A model generated the notes under the pieces. That model did not search any database. It saw only the letters and a program-made list of their open reading frames with translations, and had not been told where the DNA came from. Positions 14,037 to 26,000 of a stretch of DNA of 64,000 bases are shown one piece after another. The stretch covers positions 3,800,899 to 3,864,898 of the forward strand of contig NC_133493.1 in NCBI RefSeq assembly GCF_025370935.1, written 5' to 3'. Position 1 is the stretch's first letter, and each line of letters opens with the position of its first letter. The DNA is from Choristoneura fumiferana. Its lineage: Eukaryota; Arthropoda; Insecta; Lepidoptera; Tortricidae. Made by a program: the position numbers and the translations under genes.

Positions 14037-17000
14037 ATTTTCAATTTAAGAAAAAAGCCTATTATTGGTTCATGTCCATGACTGGTGTCCTCGCCCTAGG
14101 AATTAAATTCCACTAGCAATAAAATTCAAGTGACCCTTACTTTCTTTGAGTATTATTAATTAACAAACTCAATTAACTTACGTCGTCCCCTGGTGTGACG
14201 ATTTTCTCATTAAAATTGTGGGTTATAATAATATTTCCTGATACTAAACTTCTTCTAAAGCGGGACGCTGTAAAAGAGACAAACCACATTAGGCCAACTA
14301 AAATTATGCGACAATTTTAGAGCTAATTAAAAATAGTTTTAATGTTTTTCATCATCATTATCATTAATTATCCCAGCCTATAAACGTCCCACTACTGGGC
14401 ACAGGCCTCCTCTCAGAATGAGAGGGCTTGGCCCGTAGTTCACACGTCGGCCCAGTGCGGATTGGGAACTTCACACACTCCATTGAATTGCTTCGCAGGT
14501 TTGTGCAGGTTTCCTCACGATGTTTTCCCTAACCGTAAAGCTATTGATAAACTTCAAATGTAATTTCGCACATGAATTCCGGAAACTCAGAGGTGCGATT
14601 CCAGACTCGAACCCAAAACCTTCTGCTTGGCAGACCACTGTCAAATCACTAGGCCAGTACGACTTCTTAATGCAATTCAATAAAATTAAAGAACAAACAA
14701 AATAAATGTTTTGGAACTAGATTATAAAAACCGGCCAAGTGCGAGTCGGGGTCGTGCACGAAGGGTTCCGTACCATTATCTATACAACATTAGACATTTG
14801 AAAAAAATACGTTTGGTGTATGGGAGCCCCCCCTTAACTATTTATTTTACTTTAATTTAATTATTTATTAAGTGAATATACGACTAAACATTCTATGAAT
14901 ATTTCAAGCGTCTACCTGTTGCCGTTATTAATATCGAGATTAATAAAAAAACGGCAATAATATATGGGAGCCCCCTTAAATAGTTATTTTATTTGTTCTT
15001 ATAGCGGCAACAGAAATACATAATCTGTGAGAGTTTCAACTGTGTTGCTAGCTGGTGACAGACGGACAGACAAACGGACAGTGGAGTAATACTGTCACGT
15101 TTTAACTATTTGGGTACGGAACCCTAACAACAATAACTTACCGCTCACTAAATTTCCTTTCCGCCTTGTTTTTCTGTGTGAAATTATCCTGTAAAAAAAA
15201 AAACATTTTATTCCAATGAAATTATTTTCATAAATACAACACTGTTCCAAGTCCCTACCTAATCTAACTGGATCTATGCCTTTTCATAGAAATTTTGTTC
15301 CCAAATGATTTATGTTCCAACTCACGGTTTTCTCGGAAACCATAAGTATCTTTTTCGAAAATTTAAAAAAACAAACACCTAACCTCCCTGTTCTATAAAA
15401 CCGTAAAAAAATATTTCCACCGAGGAAAAAAAAACTATTTCGGAGAAAATTGAGAGTTGGAAAATAAAATAGTTTGCCGAACGAAACATTTGGGAATAAT
15501 ATTTGTGCGAAAAGACAGAATAGTCCAACTATACATGTGACTTCCATAAGAACATAAATTTTAATTAACGGTAGCTTTAACTATTGCGAACCGTTTTATC
15601 GAAAAATTTAACAATTAATGTAGTGTAATTAATGTAGTATAGTAATGGAGTTATAATTTTTTTTAATTTTCTCGAGCAGCAATGTAATGCAAACATTTAT
15701 TTGACGTCTCAGAGGGGCACCAAATGTTATTAGTGTCAGTTGTTAGGTTTGTTACCATTACATTGCGTGCCGAATTAATTTGTATGGTAAAAAAAAGTTT
15801 TTTTTTTAACTAGAAATACTAATTAACGTTCATTAGGGCTTATGCTTTCAGCCCTTAAAATATATGTCCTTATAGGCTACACGTTATAGGCTGAAAAAAC
15901 TTGTGACGTATGGTTACCGGTTTACGTCTCCAGCGTATGCTCGTATTGCTGACATAAACTCTACACACAAGTTGAAACTGGGCTGGCCATGTCAACCGAA
16001 TGAGGAAATATGAACGAGGAGAAACTGGGAAATTTTGTTGGAAATATAAACAGAGCTTGAATAAGCTCTGCAATCTCCATCAGCGAAATAGCAAGACGAC
16101 ATCACTTAGGGCGATAGTTCGAGCATTTCAACCGTCTCATTCTTCTGTCACCTTTTTTTTTGGGAAGCCGTGGTGGCCTAGTGGTTTGACCTATCGCCTC
16201 TCAAGTAGAGCTTCGTGGGTTCCAACCCCGGCTCTTACCTCTGAGTTTTTCAAAACTCATGTGCGAAATTACAGTTGAAATTGACAACGAGCTTTACGGT
16301 GAAGGAAACATCGCGAGGAAACCTGCACACGCCTGTGAAGTAATTCAATGGTATGTGTGAAATTCCCAATTCGCACAAGGACCGCGTGGGAACTACGGCC
16401 CAAGCCCTCTCATGGAGGCCTGTGTATAGCAGTGGGACGTAAACAGGCTAGGATGATCAAAAAAAAAAACAAAATGGTTTATTAAAAGCAAAAACAAATT
16501 ACAAGTAGGGTTTCCGTTAGTTCCACACTAGGCTAAGCCTGTCACGTGGAAACCTAATGATGATGATGATGAACTAAAAAACTACAGAATATTTGGCCAT
16601 TTTTTAAGAAAAGTGTAAAGAAAAATGGACGGTTGAAACACTCAAAAAATCCCCCAATGAGGAGAAAATGGGTTTTGTTGGGAATAAAACAAAGCCTTAA
16701 TAAGCGCAGCAACCTCCAGCAGCGAAATAACAAAGCACACTTAGCATATATACTCTGCAAAACCCGTTTCCGACTAACCAAATATGACGGCCAAACTACC
16801 CCGTTTATCCGACAATATGTCACGCGCATGTCGTCGTAAATTTGCTTCGAGCGCATTATGCAGAACCACGGCCGCTCTGTTTCGCGGTAATTTAATTAAT
16901 CTATGTTAAATTTATGCATAGTTAACCGTTTAAATGTTTGCTGGAATAATTAGGTCGTTAGTTTTTTGTTTGGTTTACGAATTTGAATTCGAGAGTCAAT

Positions 17001-20000
17001 AATAATACGGCGTTGGTTGATTTGGCTGTTAACTGAAGTGACTGACGTGTTTATGTTTAGTTGTGTAACAATAATTTTAGGGTCCATGGATATCGGATCG
17101 TATAATTGTTAATGTTTGTCATAATGTATTATTTGTCATAACTTTTCTTTTCTGAAGCCCTTAAATTGTTCAGAATTGTTATAAAACAAACCTAACCGAA
17201 CCTATAAAGTTCCATAGGACTATTTCAAAAATCTAAAAAAATACGGTTTCGGTGAAAGAAAAATTGACTAACAAAAATTATGTTAACAAAACTTATGATA
17301 TGACTTTCAAAAATTATGCGACTGCACACACCCCAATAACTAATTTAAACGTGAAAGCATTAGGCATAGAGGTAGGCTTTGCTTGCGTTAGCCGTTAGCT
17401 AGCAGTTGAATTGCTCACGCTTCATGCTCCCTGGGTTAGCTTTCATTTCAAGAAACTTAGCGCCGCGCCGGTCGCACATAGTCAAGCCAAGCCTTAATGC
17501 ATCTACTACGTTTGTCTTTCATGTTAAAGCCAGCTTGTGTATCCTAGGGCATTCGCATACAGTATTAGCTGCCAGCCAAGTCAAACACAGCCAAGCTTTG
17601 AGGTATTTCATTAGTTAATTATACGCTTTGATTGTAACCACAAATGACTAAGGAGCAGGTTAGATGCACGAACGAAGCTTTTTGTATAACTTTTGGCATA
17701 ATGTTCATTTACTATATACTACCGTTTTGACATAATGATCAATGGGCATAATATAATTATACATAATTAGGTCCTGTCTGAAAAACCCATTAAAACAAGG
17801 CATTAAGAACAACTGTTAAAATTTCATGACTCTCAACCCAGGAAGAGATTTAGTGATTTTATCCCGATGATATATCTAGATATAAAAAGTAGCCTATTAT
17901 TCCATTCCAGACGAACACGTACACATACTTTCACATTTATTTTATGAGTAGAATGAGTTAGATCTTGCAAGTCGATATCTACCCTACTATATAGTCATCA
18001 TGTCAGCCGAAAGACGTCCACTGCTGGACATAGGCCTCCCCCAAGGCTCTCCACTCAGGCCGGTCTTGTGCTTTCCGCATCCACCGCGATCCCGCGATCT
18101 TAACCAAGTCGTCGCTCCACCTTGTTGGAGGCAACCGACAGCTAGTCTCCCGGTCCGCGGACGCCATTCGAGAACCTTCTGGCCCCATCGGCCATCCGTC
18201 CTGCGAGCAATGTGCCCCGCCCACTGCCACTTTAGTTTCGCAATTCTTCGGGCTATGTCGGTAACCTTAGTTCTACTGCGGATATCATCATTTCTAATTC
18301 TATCCCGCAGAGAAGCTACTATATAGTACCTAATCAGATTGAATTTCGGACGTATTATGTATTCGTTAGTAAACTAGCGCTTTTAACTAAACATGCATTT
18401 AAACTCTCCTATTCTCAGAGAAACACTAATTCAACTTAAGCTTTCAAAAGCATTCTCTAAATATTTACTTCTAAAATTTAATTCAGAAACTTGTAAAACT
18501 TGTCAAGATTTTCAAGAGGCTCTGCCGCAAAAAATCATCAAAAGGATCTCTCAAAAGTTGGTCGTCTCGTCTTAAAAACTTCGGCACTACAACTCGCCTG
18601 GTTTCTTCAACAAAAATTAATAAACTTGGGTCGGAGACTGACGAAGTTCTGGTTCAATTTAGAGTCGTTAATCCCGTAGAAAATGCAGTAGGCAAGTACT
18701 TATGCGAAAACACGCTCTGTCAACTAAACTTTCAACTCCATCTGAAGTTGGCGGCGGACATTTTTCACGCGAAACAAGGAATTGGGTTGTTTTCTGGGTG
18801 AAAATAGTTATTTGTGTCACAAGGGAGCAAAATGATGTATTTACGGCGAGGGTGGTACATTGAATCCAGAATGTAGCGTAGGATTCTAAAGTAGAATCCT
18901 GAGCGTGATGAGTGATTCAAGTGTTAACGCCCAAGATGAAAATAATTTTGCTCCCGAGTGGCTCATACAACTTTTCACACCGAGCATTAAGAAACTTGAA
19001 AAAAAAACAATTCTAAATATAATTAAGGAGCAACCAGCATAGTAAATGGCGTGGTTTATAATGGCGTATTATCAACTTCAAAAAATTGCATTTGCAATAA
19101 AACACTTACAAAACCCTTGAACAGAAAAGTTGCACTTTGCACCCTCTCATCAGGGAGAAGTTACTTTTCTGAATGAGAGGTGTGAAAAATATATCTAGTC
19201 CGCCAGTTGCAGTAGTAAAAATCAGAAAATATTGAACACGTTCTTTTCCTTTTGTCAATCAAACAAAAAATGACGAAGACGAAGCGCGTCAACGAAAGTG
19301 CATGGGGGGCCCGTCGTGCTTAACTCGAAGTTCGTATCGTACCGTCCCTCTCGCTCTCATACTAAATGGTATAAGTGTCAGAGTGACAGCACGACACGAA
19401 CTTCGAATTTCGAGTTTCGTAGTAGCCCTGCTGTCACGCGGCGTGACGTGAAGCGGAAATTGAACCGCCTATATCTACATAATTTTTTGTTTATTGGCAA
19501 AAGAAAAAATGTGCTTAATATTTTACGGTAATCTTACTGACAGATTAATTCGATTTTTTTTAAACTAGGACATTATAAATAATAATGATAGATGTAATGA
19601 TAAATGTAATGTTTATTAGAAATAAAATAAAATAAAATAAATTATCTGTAATCGAGCAATTTTGGGTGCAACTGTACATGCGGATCTTTTTACTTTAGAT
19701 CGTGCCATAAATACTTACTTAGTTGAGTAGTTATAAGTTGTTTCACTGTAAACGGGTATACCTGTAAAAGAGAAAAAACACATGAAGTCTTTTACGTTAA
19801 GAAACCAGGCAAAATCGAGTCGGACTCGCGCACCGAGGGTTCCGTATACATTTATAGGTATGTAAACGGGAATCGTGTCTTGAAGATATTTCCCGCTTTT
19901 TCCGCGTGATTTAATACAAGCAGGCCCTGCTCCTAAGCAAAACGTACGCAGTGTGGAATCAAATTATATTTGTCAATGATATCTACAGACAGACATAAAA

Positions 20001-23000
20001 AATCAAAATTAAAAAATGGACATGGTTTTGTTTTTAAGAAATTGCAGAAAAAAAGTAGCTCAGTTATGCAAGTAGAATCAAAGCTTGCATTTAAAGTCCC
20101 ATGCTTAGAGGCACCCTGTATAAAGGCTCTGAACCTTAGCTATTCGGTCCAATTTTAATCAGGCTTGAAATTATTCTGAATAGGTAGTCATAAAAACAAA
20201 AACTAAAAAGCAGTACGGCAGAATAACTTCATTTCTACCCAGTTTAGTTCAGAGTACAGACTGAAACTCAACTAAAGCGATGCACTCCAAAGTTTCCAAC
20301 TCCTGTGGTTCGCTGGCAAAGTTGTTCGCTTCCGAACTGCTAATCTATATCGAAACCAACCCACCTATACACCTTAAACGCACCAATCTCAACCCTAAGT
20401 TCTCCTCTTTAAAGACCAAACTAACTTCGCTGTGTAAACTTGCGCGTGCAAACTCGGCGGAGATTTTCAAAAAAGTTTTCAAGCGGTGGCTGAATGGCTC
20501 GAGTCTCTAATAGCGGTGAATTAAAAAAAAAGTTTTTTACTTTTTTTTTCGAGTGTACGGACGGTGTTATTCCGTTTATGATGATGGAATTTTAAATACG
20601 GTGGCTTTGTTTCTAGATTAAAAGTTTTTTGCTGTAGATTTACCCTCATCATTTTTATAGACGTCATTTTCTCAACACAAAAACTGTGAATGTTAGTAAA
20701 AACAAAAGTAGCGGGATTCCACCTATTTAGTGTTCATTTTTTTTAGTTACGCAAAACGCAAGACTCGATTTTTATTCCGAAATTCTCACGGAGTCGAAAT
20801 GAAATATAATTCTCAATCGTTTAGTTTATAAATACACATTTTCACTCTCCATTTTCTGGCGTCATGTCATTCATTAATATTCTTATTAAATTAAGTAGCT
20901 TTCGAATATATTAAGAACTAGCTGTTGCCCGCAGCTTCGCCCCCGTTGTATTTTTTCTGTATTTTCTTTCATAAAAACCTTCTCCTGATAGTAACGAACA
21001 CAACAAAAAAAGAATTAGCGAAATCGGACCAGTCGTTCCCGAGTTTTGCGCTTAGCATTTTATGATTCATTTTTATTTATATAGGTATATAGACATACAC
21101 ATATGCGCTGTCAAGAGTTATTTGAATTTTATAGTTTAGGTATTTAATAATACAAATGTAACCAAGATAAGATGATAGGTCATCTTATCTTATTTTACCT
21201 CTACTTACTACGGCTGTACTACTCGATACCTGTATATGGAAGAGCAGTGCCCCTTAGCACAGGTATTTCATTTACTTAAAAAGGGGACACCAGCACATTG
21301 TAAAATTAGTACTAAGTGAACGAATAAATCATTTTTCATTTTCATTTTCATTTTTCATTTCATTTTCAATGACTTATTACCGATAAAGGAGTAGGGGTAT
21401 GAGTATTTCTTTATTTATTTTTTACTCACGAACTGAATGTATTTTTAAAAGCTCATTAACTTTAGTTTCATATACTCTTAAGAACTTGTTAAGTACGTAA
21501 GCCTGAGTTAAGAAGCTTTTACATGCTGAAAAGAGTATGAAACATCGAATATGCTCCGTTGAAAATTAACAAACTTATATCAAACCACTGAGGTTCTTAA
21601 TAAGCTCTCTATTTAATTTGAAATTAATAGAGTTTCAGAATTATAGTACATCGCTGTTTATCGCTGTCCTGCGGTAGCTACACAATAATTCGGGATAAAA
21701 ACTATCCTATGTTCTTTTTACGGTATCGAGCTACCGTGACCTAAATTTCATCTAAATCAGAACAGCTGTTTATCAGTGAAAATGGTACAAACAGGCAAAC
21801 AGACGGTTACTTTCACATTTATATCATGAAATCGAAATTTATGATTTCCAATTCTAAATGCCGTTTTTTTTAAACTATATTACTTTTATCAATAAATGTG
21901 AAAGATTACTGTATGTGTGCGGTTTGTTAGGTACTCCTTCACGCTCCACCATTGTGGTTTTCATTGGGAACGTTTGTGAGTAAGTGTGTGAGTGTAATAA
22001 TGTTTTGTTACTCCTACGCTAAAACAGCTGGTCGTTTTCGGATGAAAATTAAATTTAGATAGATAAAACTTCTTGAATAACACAAAGGCTACTTCCATGA
22101 GATCGGGATGAAATCTCGAAACCTTAAACACTGGGCGTAAGTCATGAAATTCGGCACAGTTACTTACTTATAATGTAACGCTGCATTTTAAATACCCATG
22201 CCAATTTTCATCTGAATTCGACCAGCCGTTTAAGCGTAGATATAACAAACATTATTATTATACTCACACACTTACTCAAAAGCGTTCTCAATGAAAACCA
22301 GAATGTAATTTGTGAGAATTTCCATTAGAATTAATTACAATCCCTCTATTTCAATTCAACTGCGGCAATGTTCTTATTACACATGCGAAGCCGCGGGTAA
22401 AATCTACCACTAAATTAAGTCAGAACTTAAAAATACCTTCAAAACGTGTACAACTTTAGTAATTCCCATTGGAATCACGTACAAGCAAACCCGTCGCAAA
22501 CTCTTGGCTTATAATTCACCAAGTTCCTCCGCTCGAGGCAAATAATTCACTCCTCTAGCTCTAACAGTGAATAATTCAGGAACATATCTTATGTCGGAGA
22601 TAAACCACGTTCTTACCCTTAAAATATTTTCTCGGGCATTTTTTATACACGCATATTTTGGGAAGAATTTGTTTTATTTATTGCCTAAATTCTTGAAATG
22701 GAAATTTTTTGTTGCATACTTTATGAACGTCCAAGGAATTGTTCTTTGATAGGTAGAGCTTTTGTCTGCGATTTTTAACCCCCGATGCAAAAAGAGGGGT
22801 GTTATAAGTTTGACCGCTATGTGTGTCTGTGTATCTGTCTGTCTGGCTGTGGCACCGTAGCTCTTAAACGGTTAGATCGATTTGAATGCGGTTTTTATTA
22901 TTTGAAAGCAAGTTTTCTAGCGATGGTTCTTAGACGTGTTTTATCAAAATCGGTTCAGCCATTTTTTATATTGAACTTTGAAATGAAAATGTCGGGGTTT

Positions 23001-26000
23001 TCCAACTTTTTGTTGGTTAGGTTATGTCTGGAATGAATTAACTTTTTATCTGGGATATTGAAACTTAGAATAAATGATAAAGCTCCCAACGCAAAAAGAT
23101 AGGTTTAATACGTTTGACGCCAATGTCTATCTGCGGCATTGTAGCTCTCAAACGGATGGACCGATTTCGATGCAATTTTTTTACGTAAAAGCGAGTTTTC
23201 TTACGGTGGTTTTAGCAATGTCTCATTAAAATTGGTTACCATTTTTGAAATATAGAACTTTATAATGACAATGGTAAGGTATCAGGTAAGTTAGGTAGGC
23301 CTTTGTTTCAGTCTTTCTCTTTAGTTGTCGATCATCATCATCCCAGCCTATATACGTCCCACTGCTGGGCACAGGCCTCCTCTCAGAACAAGAGGGCTTG
23401 GGCCATAGTTCCCACGCGGGCCCAGTGCGGATTGAATTCACACACACCATTGAATTGCTTCGCAGGTTTGTGCAGGTTTCCTCACGATGTTTTCCTTCAC
23501 CGCAAAGCTCGTGGTAAAATTCAAATGTAATTAAATTCCGCACATAAATTTCGAAAAACTCAGAGGTGCGAGCCGGGGTTTGAACCCACGACCCTCAGCT
23601 TGAGAGGCGATAGGTCAAACCACTATGCCACCACGGCTTCCACTATGCCACCACGGCTCGACCTGTCGATACTACGCCATAAAGATATTGCGCTAGTCAA
23701 GAAACCCTTATTGTAATGGTTTAGCGATACACTCACACTCTAGAACTCGGCCAAAAAAGCTTACAGGGTATGTTTTTTGCATCGCAATGTACCCACATGT
23801 ATCTGTGGCACAAAGTGGAACTTCTAAAAGAGCAATTTTCCAACATTTTAAGTTACGAGCGTCATACAAATCTGTTTTTGCAAAAATGCTTGCCAAAGTT
23901 CGCTCGCTTAGTTGTTTGTTGCTTAATATTGAGTTATGCTTTAATGTAATGGAAATTGATGAAGGTCTGTATTTCGCGGGTGTTTTTACCCAAATCATGT
24001 TCAGATGCTATAAGTAGTTTTTGTTTATTAGGGTTCCGTACCATCAGCCAAATAAGTGGTCTATCAATTTTTAAACAAGTTCCTATTAAATGAATATGTC
24101 GCTAAAGTCGAACTTCCAAGTTGACAGACACGTCTATTGGCATTATTGTTTTATGACGTGCAAACGATTATCAACTTTGGGGTCGTCGACCACATATTTG
24201 GCTGATGGTACCTCAGCCAGCATAGCGGAACCCTACTAACTAGGATTACTTTGTCGCCAGTGAACTCGAAGAGATATTGAGTTGAATTGTACGCTAAATG
24301 CTTTGATTTTAGTTTCTCACATATACTCGTTCATACAATCTCGCCTCTTTCCCAAAGAAGGGGTAGTTAGATACTATTTGTTCCAACTTGCTACGGTCCT
24401 GACATAAATCTACCGTTTTCTCAACACTCGTTAATGGTCTCATTCCATCTATTGACGCGGAATTGGCAAAAGCCGCGGTAGAAAAAACCTTTATGTCCAC
24501 GCAATAAGAGCTGAACAGTCATGGTTCGGCTCTAGATTTATTTGTAATCTCGACTCCGACAAGGGATCTGACTCACTAAATCCAGCTCCGGTATCGGTAA
24601 TGAATCCGCTTATCGACTCCGACTCCTTTATTGACTCCGGTTCATTCGAGCGATTATTAGTTTGTCTATGGCCGATCCGGCTCGGTTCGGTACCGAGGTG
24701 CTGAATTACCGATTCGTTCTAATGACTCGTTTGAATCAGTGAGTCACTCCGGATATACCTACTGGCGAACCAGCTCCGAGGAGCGGCTCTGAAATTGGTA
24801 TCATGCTATCCCTCTTCCTCTCCTAATAAATGTTATTAGCGTGAGCAGACGGCACATATCCGATCCGATCTGACGTGATTGAACGCGAGTAAAGTCAGTG
24901 CTGAATCGCCGATCGCGAATCGCTCGATCCAATGGGTTAGTCGGAGTTAGTAACTCCTCGGAGTCGATAAGATTTGAAAGGAGTCCATAAGGGATTTGGA
25001 TCCGCTTAAGGATCTGGTTCTTTTGCATCTTCAGATCAGGAATTACCCATCTCTATTCGGCTCGTATCGCCTCGGCCGACGCCTGCTGACACGTCTACGT
25101 CTTTTACGCTATAATTGCGTAGACATAAGGTTCTTTCTATCGACGTTTGCCGATTCCGCTTTGATGTAGTTGGACCCATTTACCTATCCCCGCACAGCGT
25201 CTCTGGCGGAAACAGCTAAGCGAAGCGAGGCGAGGTAAATGAAGCGTTTTATATTGGTTCACGAAAAACATTTTTTCACTACACATCCTCGCACATCTCT
25301 GGTGGAAACAGAGTCATACCCGCAAGTCTCGCGATGTCCTCAGTTCTCCTAGCGTCGCCTTCGCTTCATGGTGCACTTCACATATCACGTATCCCACTTA
25401 TATTATAAATGCGAATGTTTGTAAGTCTGTTTGTTTGTTACCGCATCACGTCTAAACCAATGAACTGATTTAAATGAAATTTGGTATACAGATAGTTTGA
25501 GTCCCGGAGAAGAACATAGGATAGTTTTTATCCCGGAAAATTGCATAGTTTCCGCCGGATAGCGATAAACGAATTCTACGTGGACGGAGCCGCGGGTAAC
25601 GGCTAGTTAATAAATAGTAAAACACAAATTAAATCTGCATACAAATGAATAAAATTATAAACATTTAAATTACATTAAATATCCAGCCGCCGAGCAAAGG
25701 AGATAAAATGAAACCAAATTAATGGTGTTGCTTTGGCAGCAAAAAAAAACTAAATTTATAATTCAATTTATTTCAGCTGCATAAATGATGGAGAGCTTTC
25801 AGAAGCGAAACTTTCACACAGCTTGAAACGACAACTTCCGCATAAAGCTTAGAGCTTTAATTCAAACGTGAATTCCCTGTAAAGCTGACATGTTTGGAAA
25901 ATAATTCCGTTTTTACTACTTCTGTTACGTTGTGTTGTGTTTTGGAAAAGAGTATGCATTTTCAAACCGGAAAAATATAGTCTGCTTACGAAGTTTATTT

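Noticed and set aside
20280..20510. 76-codon plus-strand ORF
   Set aside because: No motif, no splice sites, no upstream coding context.
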